Source: Cloacibacterium caeni (lineage in GTDB: Bacteria; Bacteroidota; Bacteroidia; Flavobacteriales; Weeksellaceae). From it: a stretch of DNA of 64,000 bases. The stretch is taken from contig NZ_OU015319.1 of NCBI RefSeq assembly GCF_907163125.1, positions 62,001-126,000 on the forward strand. The letters run 5' to 3'. A model generated the notes under the pieces. The model saw only the letters and a list, made by a program, of their open reading frames with translations, made no database searches and was not told the DNA's origin. Below are positions 44,477 through 54,631 of this stretch, in pieces; the first letter of the stretch is position 1, and each line of letters begins with the position of its first letter. Made by a program: the position numbers and the translations under genes.

Positions 44477-44484
44477 TATATTTG
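44477..44484 (+). promoter_or_regulatory. -7 promoter box (TATATTTG) upstream of the export genes
   Basis: TATATTTG fits TAnnTTTG, 60 bp before the ATG at 44544. No well-placed -33 TTG. Downstream the leader contains TACAG-CAGTA-CTGTA (44506-44520), a small perfect inverted repeat close to where transcription would begin. Confidence 0.5.
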
Positions 44485-44543
44485 CATCCTAAAAAAGACA
44501 CTGTTACAGCAGTACTGTATATTTTTAATTATAAATTTAATAA

Positions 44544-45347
44544 ATGAAGAAAAATATTTTTATTTTATTAATAAATCTAGTATTTATTTTTCTAAATTCT
44601 TGTACTAGTCAAAAAAAACTAGATTACCTGCAAAACATCGAAAATGTAGCATTAGAAACATCGATAAAAAATGCTAAATCTACCATCCAGCCTAATGATC
44701 AACTGGTTATTTTGGTAACGGCAAAAGATATGGACGTAGTGAGACCTTTTAACCAAAATTTTTCTTCTGGGCAGATCTTACAATATTCTACAGCTAGCAA
44801 TAATATGCCTACTCAAAATCAGACCTCTACCTCTGGACCTACATATATGGTAGATTCTCAAGGAAATATAGAATTTCCCGTTATTGGAAAGGTCAATACA
44901 GAAAATAAAACCACGGAAGAATTAAGAGATATATTGAAAAAAGAAATCTCAAAATATGTGGTAAATCCACAAGTTTCTGTTAAAAACACCAATTATAAAA
45001 TTACAGTCTTAGGAGAAGTAAATCGTCCTGGAACATATAATATTCCCGAAGCACAGACTACTTTGTTAGAAGTAATGGGTTTAGCTGGTGATTTAACAAT
45101 TTACGGAAATAGAAATGATGTTTTGGTCATTAGAAATGTAGATGGCGTAATAACGAAGCAAAGATTAGATCTTACAAAGGCAGATTTTATAAATTCTCCA
45201 TATTTCTATTTGAAACAAAATGATGTAATTATTGTATCTCCTAATGAAACAAAACAAAAAACGTCTAGATTAGACCCTAATACAGGTATTTACATTTCAG
45301 TAGCCTCAATCGTTGTAACAATTTTAGCCTTGATTTTTAAAAATTAG
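44544..45347 (+). CDS. wza: Wza-like outer-membrane polysaccharide export lipoprotein
   Basis: 267 residues. Lipoprotein signal with lipobox FLNSC (Cys20). Polysaccharide export domain: IQPNDQLVILVTAKD (about 52-66), YMVDSQGNIEFPVIGKVNTENKTTEELRD in part, VNPQVSVKNTNYKITVLGEVNRPGTYN (start of SLBB domain), and a hydrophobic C-terminal helix ISVASIVVTILALIF. Short relative to E. coli Wza, as is usual in Bacteroidota. Forms the outer-membrane exit channel with the Wzc-like protein 3 bp downstream. Confidence 0.9.
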   Translation: MKKNIFILLINLVFIFLNSCTSQKKLDYLQNIENVALETSIKNAKSTIQPNDQLVILVTAKDMDVVRPFNQNFSSGQILQYSTASNNMPTQNQTSTSGPTYMVDSQGNIEFPVIGKVNTENKTTEELRDILKKEISKYVVNPQVSVKNTNYKITVLGEVNRPGTYNIPEAQTTLLEVMGLAGDLTIYGNRNDVLVIRNVDGVITKQRLDLTKADFINSPYFYLKQNDVIIVSPNETKQKTSRLDPNTGIYISVASIVVTILALIFKN

Positions 45348-45350
45348 AAA

Positions 45351-47699
45351 ATGAACAATAATAGTTTCCAAAAAGAAGAAATTCACATAAATGAACTCAT
45401 CAGACCATTTATTAAACGATGGAAATGGTTTGCGTTGAGTGGAATTTTTACATTACTAATTGCTTATTTTTCTATAAAAATACAAAACCCAATTTATGAA
45501 GTAGTATCTACGGTATTGATTAGAGATTCTAAAAAATCAATGGGTGGTCAAGACTTTGAAATGCTTAGAGATTTGTCTGGACTTGGTAAAATGAGTTCTG
45601 ATGGAGTAAATAATGAAATTGAAGTTTTAAAGTCTAAAAAACTCATTACAACTGTAATTAAAGATTTAGGTTTAGAGACAGATATTTATAAACCAGGATT
45701 ATTTAAAGACGCTGAAGTATTTGGTAAAACTTCTCCTATTATTGTAAAAATAGTAAATGAAAAAAGTACTGAAAAGAAACCAGAACCATTATTTCTTTCA
45801 TTAAAAGGAGAAAAAATTACCATAACCAATAAAGAAGGTTTTACTACAGTGACTACTTATAATAAGGTTGTATCATTGCCGAATGCTAATGTTATTTTTT
45901 TTAAAAACAAAATTTATGAACCTAGTAAAGAAAAGTTAGATGAACTTATCATTAATGTTTCTAATATTGAAAACAAAACCATAGACTATCAAAAGCTAAT
46001 TAATGCCTCATTAGTAAATAAAGATGTTACCGTGATTAAATTATCAATGAATTATCCCAATATTGATAAAGCAAAGGATATAATTAATCACTTAGTTGAA
46101 GTCTACAATGCAGATGCTATTAATGATAAAAATGAAGAGTCCAAGAAAACAGCAGAATTTATTGAAGAAAGAATAGCAAACGTAGGTAAAGATTTAGGAA
46201 ATGTAGAAAGTCAAAAAGAACTATTTAAAAGAAAAAATCAAATTACTGATTTAGCTGTTGAAGGAGAACTAGGTCTTAAAACCTCTGCAGAAGCTAGAGC
46301 CAAAGAACTAGAGCTGGCCTCACAATTAGAGTTAACTAATAGCTTAATCTCTTTTGTTTCCAGACAAGGAAACTATCAAGTAATTCCTAATAATATTGGA
46401 TTAGATAATCCAGGAGCAGTAGCTAATATTACAGCTTATAATCAATTAATTCTAGAAAGAAATAGGTTACTAGAGAACGCAACACCTCAAAACCCATTAG
46501 TGATAGAACTTACGTCTCAAATTAATAATTTAAAACCAACTATTTTACAAAATCTTCAAAAAAACAAAAACGGATTGCAGCTGGCTGTAAGTACTTATGA
46601 ACAAGAGCAGAATTTAGTGTCTGGTAAAATTGCAAAAATACCTGCGCAAGAAAAATTGTTTAGAAGCATAGAACGTGAGCAACAAATTAAAGAGTCGCTC
46701 TATTTATTGTTATTACAAAAAAGAGAAGAGACTCAGATATCCCTAGCGGTTACAGCTCCCAAAGCAAGAATTGTAGATAAAGCATTTAAAAATGCTCAGG
46801 TAGCACCTAAATCTTCAATTATTCTATTAGCAGGTTTGTTTTTAGGATTATTAATTCCTTACATTTTTATTTCATTGTTAGAAAGATTTAATAATAAAGT
46901 AAAATCAAAACATGACATTGAAAAAATTTCTAATGGGAAACCTATCATAGGCGAAATTCCTCGTCTAGAAAAAGGAGACCATGATCTAGTGAAGGTAAAT
47001 GATAACTCTCCTTTAGCAGAGTCATTTAGAATTCTAATTACCAATATGAATTTTATGACAAAGAAAAAGAAAGGAAAGGTGGTAATGGTTACTTCAAGTG
47101 TAAAGGGAGAAGGAAAAACATTTATTTCTGTAAATCTTTCATTAACCATAGCGAGCCCTACCAAAAAGACTATTATTATTGGAGCAGATATTAGAAATCC
47201 TCAACTTCAGAGATATAATACAGAAAGAAAAGGTCTAAGCGGGCTTACAGAGTATTTACATAATGAAAGTATGGATATTGAAACGTTAATACATAAAAGT
47301 ATTTTTAATCCTCATCTTGATGTAATGTATTCTGGAAGTATCCCCCCAAATCCTACTGATTTACTTTCTAATGGAAAATTTGAAGCCCTAATCAATATTC
47401 TATCTCAAAGTTATGACTACATAATTCTTGATACAGCTCCATTGATGTTGGTTACAGATTCATTCTTAATCTCAGAATGGGCAGATGTAACATTATATGT
47501 GGTAAGATCACAATACACAGAAAAACTTTTAGTAGAGTTTGCAAACAAGAATATAGAATCTCATAAAATTAAAAACACAGCTTTTGTCATAAATGATGTA
47601 AATAGTGATTATTTCGGGTATGGTAATAAATATGGCTATGGATACGGCGCTAAAGAAAAAACATTTTTTGAGAGAATAAAAGAAAAACTAAATAACTAA
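45351..47699 (+). CDS. wzc: Wzc-like chain-length/BY-kinase polysaccharide co-polymerase
   Basis: 782 residues. Wzz domain between two membrane helices (about 23-42 and 485-507) with a long coiled-coil periplasmic part. Cytosolic BY-kinase: [18 protein letters not shown] (Walker A, about 579-596), [10 protein letters not shown] (A' motif), [15 protein letters not shown] (Walker B). The C-terminus has the Tyr cluster [14 protein letters not shown], the typical autophosphorylation sites. Works with Wza and Wzy in export and chain-length control. Confidence 0.93.
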   Translation: MNNNSFQKEEIHINELIRPFIKRWKWFALSGIFTLLIAYFSIKIQNPIYEVVSTVLIRDSKKSMGGQDFEMLRDLSGLGKMSSDGVNNEIEVLKSKKLITTVIKDLGLETDIYKPGLFKDAEVFGKTSPIIVKIVNEKSTEKKPEPLFLSLKGEKITITNKEGFTTVTTYNKVVSLPNANVIFFKNKIYEPSKEKLDELIINVSNIENKTIDYQKLINASLVNKDVTVIKLSMNYPNIDKAKDIINHLVEVYNADAINDKNEESKKTAEFIEERIANVGKDLGNVESQKELFKRKNQITDLAVEGELGLKTSAEARAKELELASQLELTNSLISFVSRQGNYQVIPNNIGLDNPGAVANITAYNQLILERNRLLENATPQNPLVIELTSQINNLKPTILQNLQKNKNGLQLAVSTYEQEQNLVSGKIAKIPAQEKLFRSIEREQQIKESLYLLLLQKREETQISLAVTAPKARIVDKAFKNAQVAPKSSIILLAGLFLGLLIPYIFISLLERFNNKVKSKHDIEKISNGKPIIGEIPRLEKGDHDLVKVNDNSPLAESFRILITNMNFMTKKKKGKVVMVTSSVKGEGKTFISVNLSLTIASPTKKTIIIGADIRNPQLQRYNTERKGLSGLTEYLHNESMDIETLIHKSIFNPHLDVMYSGSIPPNPTDLLSNGKFEALINILSQSYDYIILDTAPLMLVTDSFLISEWADVTLYVVRSQYTEKLLVEFANKNIESHKIKNTAFVINDVNSDYFGYGNKYGYGYGAKEKTFFERIKEKLNN

Positions 47700-47705
47700 T
47701 CATCT

Positions 47706-48821
47706 ATGAAAAAAAATTTAATCATATTTGGAACTCGTCCAGAAGCAATAAAAATGGCTCCTTTAATTAAGGAGTTTCAAAAACGAGACCAATTTCAAAC
47801 AAAAGTATGTGTCACCGCTCAGCATAGAGAAATGCTAGATCAAGTACTAGATTTTTTTGAAATTACTCCTGATTATGATTTAAATCTTATGAAGCCTAAT
47901 CAAAATTTATATTCCCTAACTTCTGATATTATTACAGGACTTCAGCCCATACTTGAAGAATATAAGCCCGATTATGTCTATGTTCACGGAGATACTACTA
48001 CTACTATGGCAGCAAGTATAGCTTCTTTCTATGCAGGTGCTAAAGTTTGTCATGTAGAGGCAGGATTAAGAACTAATAATAAAAAATCTCCTTTCCCAGA
48101 GGAAATGAATAGACAAATAGCAGGTCGCGTAGCTGATTATCATTTCGTGCCTACGGAAAACTCTGAACAAAACTTAAGGAAGGAAAATATTAAAGAGAAT
48201 AGTATTGTAATTACAGGAAATACAGTTATTGATGCATTACTTTTTAGTTCCAAGAGAGTCCAAAATTTTGAAAATTCCGAAATTTTAGAGCTTAAAAAAA
48301 TAATAGATACGGAGAAGAAAATTATTTTAATAACTGGTCATAGAAGAGAGAATCATGGTTTAGGCTTTATTAATATTTGTGAAGCACTAAAAGAGGTAGC
48401 CTTAAATAATAAGAATGTACAGATTATTTATCCCGTACATTTAAATCCTAATATTAAAGGTCCTGTTTATGAATTACTTTCTGGAATAGAAAATATAAAA
48501 TTAGTTTCCCCATTATCATATCCCGCATTTGTTTGGTTAATGAAAAATGCATATTTAATTATTACAGATTCGGGAGGAATTCAAGAAGAAGCTCCTAGTT
48601 TAGGGAAACCAGTATTAGTAATGAGAGATACTACAGAACGCCCTGAAGCAGTAGATTCTGGAACAGTAATTCTTGTAGGTACAGATAAACAAAAAATTGT
48701 AAAAGAAACTAATATTTTATTAGAAAATACTGAGAAATATTCTTTGATGAGTGAATTACATAATCCTTATGGAGACGGAAAAGCAAGTGAAAGAATAGTA
48801 GATTTTATTGCAAATCTATAG
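47706..48821 (+). CDS. wecB: UDP-N-acetylglucosamine 2-epimerase (non-hydrolysing)
   Basis: 371 residues, GT-B-like fold. Marks: IIFGTRPEAIKMAPLI, TAQHREMLDQVL, VHGDTTTTMAASIASFYAGAKVCHVEAGLRTN (in part), PFPEEMNRQI, TGHRRENHG, ITDSGGIQEEAPSLGKPVLVMRDTTERPEA. Makes UDP-ManNAc, for direct use or for further modification. Seven bp after wzc. Confidence 0.94.
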   Translation: MKKNLIIFGTRPEAIKMAPLIKEFQKRDQFQTKVCVTAQHREMLDQVLDFFEITPDYDLNLMKPNQNLYSLTSDIITGLQPILEEYKPDYVYVHGDTTTTMAASIASFYAGAKVCHVEAGLRTNNKKSPFPEEMNRQIAGRVADYHFVPTENSEQNLRKENIKENSIVITGNTVIDALLFSSKRVQNFENSEILELKKIIDTEKKIILITGHRRENHGLGFINICEALKEVALNNKNVQIIYPVHLNPNIKGPVYELLSGIENIKLVSPLSYPAFVWLMKNAYLIITDSGGIQEEAPSLGKPVLVMRDTTERPEAVDSGTVILVGTDKQKIVKETNILLENTEKYSLMSELHNPYGDGKASERIVDFIANL

Positions 48822-48827
48822 TGGTTT

Positions 48828-50135
48828 ATGCGAAGAATTATACGTGAAAAAATAGTAAAAACACTATCTTCAGATTTAAACAGAAAAATTTTTAGTCAGA
48901 GTTTTTGGATTGTTTTAGGGAATGTAATCTCTAAGTTTACATTGTTAATTGCTACTATCTTTATGGCTAAATATTTAGATAAAGAAGAGTATGGGCAATT
49001 TGGAATCATAAAATCTACAATTTTAATGTTTGCCATGTTTGCTGGTATGGAGCTAGGAATGACCGCAACTAAGTTTATTGCACAATATCGTTTTTCTCAA
49101 AAAAGAAAATTAGAGAGAATTGTAGGGATGTCTACTTTTTTTGCAGTAGTAATTAGCATTCTCATTTCCTTTCTAATTTATCTGTTTGCTATACCTATAG
49201 CGCATCAAATAAATGCTCCGAATTTAAATACAGAAATTAAAATAAGTGCTTTTATTTTATTCTTTTCTTCGGTGAATGGTATACAGAATGGAATTTTAGC
49301 AGGAATAGAAAAATTTAAAGAATTATCTATCAATAGTGCGATGAGCGGAATTATTTCTTCTGTTCTTTTGATATTAGCGGCAAGATTTTATACTTTAGAT
49401 ATTGTAATCATCGCATTTGGAACTAATTACGTTTTATTTTTTATTTTCAATTTTATCACTTTAAGAAAAAAATTCTATTCAGAATTTAAAATTGAATTTT
49501 GGAGCAAAGAGAATTTTAAAGAAATTAAAATACTATGGGATTTTAGCTTTCCAGCTTTTTTAGCGGGATTAATGGTTGCACCAGTGGTTTGGTATGCTAA
49601 TTATGTTTTAGTAAATCAACCCAGTGGATATTTACAAATGGCTAATTTTGATATTGCTAGCCAATGGAGAAATACCATTTTATTCATTCCTGCCGCTTTA
49701 TCGCAAATAGCACTTCCTCTTTTATCTTCAAGAGTAGAAGACAAGGCGCAATACAGAATGGTTTATAATAAAAATCTTAAAATAAATATTGTTCTAGCTT
49801 TTTTTTTAGTAATCGTTTTTGTGATACTTTCTCCATTAATTGTAGATTTTTATGGAGCAAAATATAATGATTTATTATGGCCAATAATAATTATGTTCAT
49901 TACAACAGGATTAATTTCTATAAATAATGTAATTGGTCAGGCTATTGCAAGCCAAGGGAAAATGTGGTTAGGTTTTTATGCTAATCTCATGTGGGCAATT
50001 ATACTTACTGTAAGTACTCATTTTTTAGTTGAAAAAGAAGCTCTAGGTGCTATAGGATTATCATTAGCTTATCTTATAAGCTATTTTTGTCATGCAATCA
50101 TTCAGTTTTTGTATATTAGAAGATATTTAAATTAA
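48828..50135 (+). CDS. wzx: Wzx-type O-antigen / lipid-linked oligosaccharide flippase
   Basis: 435 residues with about 12 hydrophobic segments. The N-terminus FSQSFWIVLGNVISKFTLLI and LDKEEYGQFGIIKST, followed by GMELGMTATKFIAQY, are typical of the polysaccharide-transport (PST/MOP) family. This is the intact flippase of the second set, in contrast to the truncated one at 40325. It moves undecaprenyl-PP-linked repeat units to the periplasm. Followed after 18 bp by a Wzy-like gene. Confidence 0.88.
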   Translation: MRRIIREKIVKTLSSDLNRKIFSQSFWIVLGNVISKFTLLIATIFMAKYLDKEEYGQFGIIKSTILMFAMFAGMELGMTATKFIAQYRFSQKRKLERIVGMSTFFAVVISILISFLIYLFAIPIAHQINAPNLNTEIKISAFILFFSSVNGIQNGILAGIEKFKELSINSAMSGIISSVLLILAARFYTLDIVIIAFGTNYVLFFIFNFITLRKKFYSEFKIEFWSKENFKEIKILWDFSFPAFLAGLMVAPVVWYANYVLVNQPSGYLQMANFDIASQWRNTILFIPAALSQIALPLLSSRVEDKAQYRMVYNKNLKINIVLAFFLVIVFVILSPLIVDFYGAKYNDLLWPIIIMFITTGLISINNVIGQAIASQGKMWLGFYANLMWAIILTVSTHFLVEKEALGAIGLSLAYLISYFCHAIIQFLYIRRYLN

Positions 50136-50153
50136 CATGTAATCTTAAGAGTA

Positions 50154-51506
50154 ATGACGTTTCCTGGATTTTTTGCTATCTTTTTTGCAATAATGATAAT
50201 TATTAAAAAAAAATATAATTTCATTATTGATCCTATGTTTTACATGTTAATGATTTTTATCCTTTTTTTTGGACAGACAAAAGAAATTGTGCTCTCCGAA
50301 AAATCTGAACTAATTTTAACATTATCTTTTTTTATTTTCTTTGGAACCACATATTTTATCCGAAATAGAGAATTAACATTTTTGGTAAATTATTTTCAAA
50401 GAAAAAGCACTGTGCTTAAATCCTTGGACATTAAACCATTAACCGGAAGTCAACAATTTTTCCTTTTTTTAATTGTACTTACTTATATAACTTTTGATTT
50501 GTCATTGAATATATGGTTGTATGGTTCTTTTGAAAAAGCGGTCACTAGATTTTATTTTAGGTTGCCCGAAATAGAAGATGCTCCTACTTATTTAAGTATT
50601 ATTCAGTTTTCACTTTATTCAGTTTCTTCATTAATTTTATTTGTTTTAAGCTATAATAACTCGAAATTTAACACTTCTTCTTTTTATACCAATCTATCTT
50701 TTCTTGCTCTAGCACTTGTCGCTTTTCCAAGAGGAACCAGAGGAGCTATAATTGTGCTATTGATTATTATTATTTTAGCCAAAATTATTTCTAATTTTTC
50801 AAGTGGATTATCACCATTGAAAGGAATTTTATTTTCTCCTAAAGTTTTGTATCCTGGTTTAATTGTGTTATTAATGTTTTTAGCTCTTTCATCTATTCGA
50901 AATAAAGAGATTGATAATTTGGACATGTTACAGAAGACGATAACCGAAATGGATTTTTCACAATCTCAAAAAGATTATAGTTCTACAGAAGGAGACCTTT
51001 TACTCAAAGATTATGAACTATCAGTAAATAAATTTGGAAATACAGTTCCTTATTTGCCTCTAAATTATACTTTAAAAGCAGTATTACTTAATCCTATTCC
51101 CAGAAGTGTATGGAAAGAAAAGCCAGTAGGATTTGGCGTAGCTTTAACCGAAGTGAAATGGGGGGGGCAGAACTTTAATCCTCAGTATCTAGCTGATCTT
51201 AAATGGTCTAATGCAGCTGGTATAGCTGGAGAAGGATGGGCAAATAATGGTATATATGGAGTTATACTATACTCATTTCTTATGGGATTTTATGCCGGAA
51301 TTTTATTAAGATTAGTAGATGCTTTTCTTTTATCTGATAATTACTTCACACTACTTATTAGTCTTCTTTCATTTTTGGCAACCTTACTCACTGTAAGAGG
51401 TGATATTTTATCAGGAATAACTCAAGGTCTTTACCCAATGATATTTTTTTTACTTATTATTTTTTTTATTGAACCATTTATAAGGTATAAGTGGAGTTTT
51501 AATTAA
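50154..51506 (+). CDS. wzy: Wzy-like O-antigen polymerase / oligosaccharide repeat-unit polymerase
   Basis: 450 residues, about 11 hydrophobic segments with one long loop (about 245-360) that includes ALSSIRNKEID and LNPIPRSVWKEKPVGFG. The PIPRxxWxxKP motif is seen in O-antigen repeat-unit polymerases (Wzy/OAPol-type). It stands next to wzx, as expected. Distinct from the EpsG-like protein at 17757. Confidence 0.82.
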   Translation: MTFPGFFAIFFAIMIIIKKKYNFIIDPMFYMLMIFILFFGQTKEIVLSEKSELILTLSFFIFFGTTYFIRNRELTFLVNYFQRKSTVLKSLDIKPLTGSQQFFLFLIVLTYITFDLSLNIWLYGSFEKAVTRFYFRLPEIEDAPTYLSIIQFSLYSVSSLILFVLSYNNSKFNTSSFYTNLSFLALALVAFPRGTRGAIIVLLIIIILAKIISNFSSGLSPLKGILFSPKVLYPGLIVLLMFLALSSIRNKEIDNLDMLQKTITEMDFSQSQKDYSSTEGDLLLKDYELSVNKFGNTVPYLPLNYTLKAVLLNPIPRSVWKEKPVGFGVALTEVKWGGQNFNPQYLADLKWSNAAGIAGEGWANNGIYGVILYSFLMGFYAGILLRLVDAFLLSDNYFTLLISLLSFLATLLTVRGDILSGITQGLYPMIFFLLIIFFIEPFIRYKWSFN

Positions 51507-51518
51507 ACTTTTTTATTT

Positions 51519-52649
51519 ATGAGGAAAGTAATTATTATTCATAAAAATACAATTGAAAAAGAACCTCCAACTCAGATGGTCATCCAGCATCTAAGAGATT
51601 TAGGAGTAGAGGTTACCGTAATTACATTAGGACTTAACGAATTTTGGAAAGACCGTTTTAGAAAAATAAATGTTAACTATATTGAATTAAATTTAGGGAG
51701 TTTCGTAGATCTAGAAAAAAGATCTCTTTTTGTAAAACTAAAAACTTGGTACAAATATAGAAAAGCAGTTCTGGCTCATTTATGGAATAAAGAAAATACT
51801 AATGCTCTAATATGGTTTGTAGATGCAGATAGTCTAGCACCATTATTATTTTCTTCATTGCCTAATAAATTATCATATGTAATGCATATTTTAGAAATGT
51901 ATGATCATTCTAAGTTTTACAGATATGTTATTAATAAATATGTGAAAAAAGCGAAAAGACTTATAGTGTGTGAGGAAATCCGAGCAGCAATTTTTAATGT
52001 TTGGTTTCAACCCAAAAAAATTCCATTAGTTTTACCTAATAAACCCTACAGTTTAGAAGAGAATTCTCTGGCTTTGAACTTTTTGAAAAACCACCAGCCA
52101 GAACTTTACCACCAAATAGTTAATCTCAAAAGAAAAGTAATCCTTTATCAAGGATTAGTTTCTCCAGAAAGAGACTTGTCTTTTATTTTAAAAGCAGTAA
52201 ATAAATTAGGAGAAGAGTATGTACCAGTAATTATGGGACGAGATTATGGAATGATTGAAAAATATAAAAAACAATGTCCATCACTTATACATATTTCTTT
52301 TATTCCTTCTCCTCAGCATCTCTATATTACCTCTTTAGCAAATATTGGGATATTAATGTATGACCCTATATCACTTAATCAGATATTTTGCGCTCCCAAT
52401 AAGATATTTGAGTATTCAGGGTATGGTATCCCCATGATAGGAAATAATATTCCTGGTCTCAAAATTCCTTTCGAAAAGTATAATTGTGGTAGAATTTTTG
52501 ATAATGGTAATATTGATGAATTGTGTCAAAATATTTTAGAAATAAATGAAAACCATGAACAATTTTCTAAAAATGCAATCAGATTATATAATTCAGTAGA
52601 TAATAAAGCATTCTTAAAAAGTGTTTTAGAAGAGCTAGACTATTCCTAA
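51519..52649 (+). CDS. Glycosyltransferase, GT4-like
   Basis: 376 residues, GT-B. HKNTIEKEPPTQMVIQHLRDLG at the start is one acceptor-side feature; donor domain YQGLVSPERDLSFILKAV, ANIGILMYDPIS, FCAPNKIFEYSGYGIPMIG. The E-x7-E motif is replaced by NKIFEYSGYG, as in several GT4 members that take UDP- or GDP-sugars. Specificity unknown. 12 bp after wzy and 8 bp before the next GT. Confidence 0.8.
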   Translation: MRKVIIIHKNTIEKEPPTQMVIQHLRDLGVEVTVITLGLNEFWKDRFRKINVNYIELNLGSFVDLEKRSLFVKLKTWYKYRKAVLAHLWNKENTNALIWFVDADSLAPLLFSSLPNKLSYVMHILEMYDHSKFYRYVINKYVKKAKRLIVCEEIRAAIFNVWFQPKKIPLVLPNKPYSLEENSLALNFLKNHQPELYHQIVNLKRKVILYQGLVSPERDLSFILKAVNKLGEEYVPVIMGRDYGMIEKYKKQCPSLIHISFIPSPQHLYITSLANIGILMYDPISLNQIFCAPNKIFEYSGYGIPMIGNNIPGLKIPFEKYNCGRIFDNGNIDELCQNILEINENHEQFSKNAIRLYNSVDNKAFLKSVLEELDYS

Positions 52650-52657
52650 ATTAATAT

Positions 52658-53797
52658 ATGAAACTAATAATCAATACTACAACTTTAAGTGGGACGGGAG
52701 TTACTCAAGTTGCATTTTCTTTTATTCAAGAATGCAAATCACATCTGCATAATACTTATCATATATTTCTTAGTCCTACTCTTTCTAAAGAGATTGATAA
52801 AACGAGCTTCCCCTCTAATTTTTATTTTTATGATTTTAAGGGGCATCCTCTTTATGGATTAAAAGGTTTTTTTATTAGAAAAAAACTTAAGAATTTAGAA
52901 AAAAAAATAAATCCAGATGTTGTTTTCACTGTTTTTGGTCCAGCTTGTTGGACCCCGAGATCTCCTCACATTACTGGATTTGCGAATTCATATTATGTAT
53001 ATCCAGAATCTCCATTCTATAAAGTCATTCCTTGGAAGGAGAAAATGAGAATACAACTGATGAAATGGGCACATAGATTTTTTTTAAAAAGAAACGGACA
53101 ATATTTTATCTGTGAGACCCAAGATATGTCGCAGCGCTTAGTGAAATTTTTGAAAATAAATAGAAATAATGTTTTTACAGTAAGTAATACATTTAATCAT
53201 TTTTTTGAAAATCCTAATACCGAAAATTTACCAGTTCTATTGCCAAAAAGAGGAGAAGGAGAATTTAGAATAGTATCCTTAGCATCACTTGATATTCACA
53301 AGAATCTTACTGTGATTAATGATGTGGTTCCTATTCTAGAAAAAAAATTACCAGGGAATAAAGTGAAATTTGTTTTAACGGTGGATGAAAACAAGTTTCA
53401 AACCCAATTTAATACTTTGGCTAAATCAAAAATAGTTAATTTAGGAAGAATTCCAGTTAAATTTTGTCCACAATTATATGTAGAATCAGATGTCTTATTT
53501 CTACCTTCTTTAATAGAGTCTTTTTCAGCAAATTATCCTGAAGCAATGAAAATGAAAATGCCTATTCTTACCTCTAATTATTCTTTTGCTACTTCTATTT
53601 GTGGAGATGCAGCATCTTATTTTGATCCTACTAATCCTAATGATATTGCAGATAAAATCATTGAATTAATAGCGAATAAAGAAAAATATGACCAATTATT
53701 GGAAAAGGGAACTATTCAACTTAAAAATTTTGGAACTGCTAAAACAAGAGCATCAAAGTATTTAGAAATTTTTTCAATAATTAAAAATAAATATTAA
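52658..53797 (+). CDS. Glycosyltransferase family 4
   Basis: 379 residues, GT-B. IINTTTLSGTGVTQVAFSFI at the start; donor side IVSLASLDIHKNLTVINDVV, LGRIPVKFCPQLYVESDVLFLPSLIESFSANYPEAMKMKMP (in part), with the ExxxxxxxE motif in ESFSANYPE. The subgroup is not identified. Spacing of 3 bp to the next GT. Confidence 0.82.
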   Translation: MKLIINTTTLSGTGVTQVAFSFIQECKSHLHNTYHIFLSPTLSKEIDKTSFPSNFYFYDFKGHPLYGLKGFFIRKKLKNLEKKINPDVVFTVFGPACWTPRSPHITGFANSYYVYPESPFYKVIPWKEKMRIQLMKWAHRFFLKRNGQYFICETQDMSQRLVKFLKINRNNVFTVSNTFNHFFENPNTENLPVLLPKRGEGEFRIVSLASLDIHKNLTVINDVVPILEKKLPGNKVKFVLTVDENKFQTQFNTLAKSKIVNLGRIPVKFCPQLYVESDVLFLPSLIESFSANYPEAMKMKMPILTSNYSFATSICGDAASYFDPTNPNDIADKIIELIANKEKYDQLLEKGTIQLKNFGTAKTRASKYLEIFSIIKNKY

Positions 53798-53800
53798 AAT

Positions 53801-54631
53801 ATGTTGGTTACGGCTTCAATAGTATTGTACAATAATGATGTTAAAGTTTTATCTGATGCAATAAAAAGTTTTTTAAATTCTAATTTCCCATATAAAAAAC
53901 ATTTATATCTTATTGATAACTCTCCAAATGAGACTCTAAAGCAACTCGTTTCAATATCTCCTGAAAATATAACATATATTTTTAACCCAACAAATCCAGG
54001 ATTTGGGGCGGCACACAATATCGCTATAAAAAGCGTGGAAAAACTAGGAGCTCAATATCATTTAGTTCTGAATCCAGATGTGTATTTCGGTCCAGAGGTA
54101 ATGTCTTCTATTATTAAGTATATGGATGAAAATCCTTCAATTGGTAATATAATGCCCAAAGTACTATATCCAGATGGAAGCTTACAATATCTTGCAAAAC
54201 TTCTACCAACTCCTTATGACTGGATTGGAAGAAGATTTAATCCATTTAAAAAACTAGTAGAAAAACGCAATCAAGTATTTGAACTTCGTTTTACAAATTA
54301 TAATAAAATTATGGACGTTCCTTATCTATCCGGATGTTTCATGTTTTTAAGAATAGAGGCTTTGAAAAAAGTAGGAAGATTTGATGAGAATATTTTCATG
54401 TATGGAGAAGAAACAGATCTTTGTCGTAGATTAATTGATGGAGGATATAGAACAGTTTTTTATCCTGATGTTCAAATTTATCATCATTTCGCAAAAGGAT
54501 CTCATAAATCATGGAGGCTTACAAAAATTGGTATTCAGTCAGCAATGTATTATTTCAGTAAATGGGGATGGATTTTTGATAAAAAACGTAATGTAATTAA
54601 CAAAGAAACTTTAGATAAACTCTTAGACTAA
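53801..54631 (+). CDS. Glycosyltransferase family 2, WbbL/rhamnosyltransferase-like
   Basis: 276 residues, GT-A. VTASIVLYNNDVKVLSDAI, LYLIDNSPNETL, FNPTNPGFGAAHNIAIK, YHLVLNPDVYFGPEV (DxD-like NPDV), MYGEETDLCRRLIDGGY. GFGAAHN and NPDVYF are hallmarks of the WbbL/RfbF group, many of which move rhamnose or FucNAc. Since dTDP-rhamnose cannot be finished with genes here, the donor is open. The stop overlaps the next ATG (TAATG). Confidence 0.85.
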   Translation: MLVTASIVLYNNDVKVLSDAIKSFLNSNFPYKKHLYLIDNSPNETLKQLVSISPENITYIFNPTNPGFGAAHNIAIKSVEKLGAQYHLVLNPDVYFGPEVMSSIIKYMDENPSIGNIMPKVLYPDGSLQYLAKLLPTPYDWIGRRFNPFKKLVEKRNQVFELRFTNYNKIMDVPYLSGCFMFLRIEALKKVGRFDENIFMYGEETDLCRRLIDGGYRTVFYPDVQIYHHFAKGSHKSWRLTKIGIQSAMYYFSKWGWIFDKKRNVINKETLDKLLD

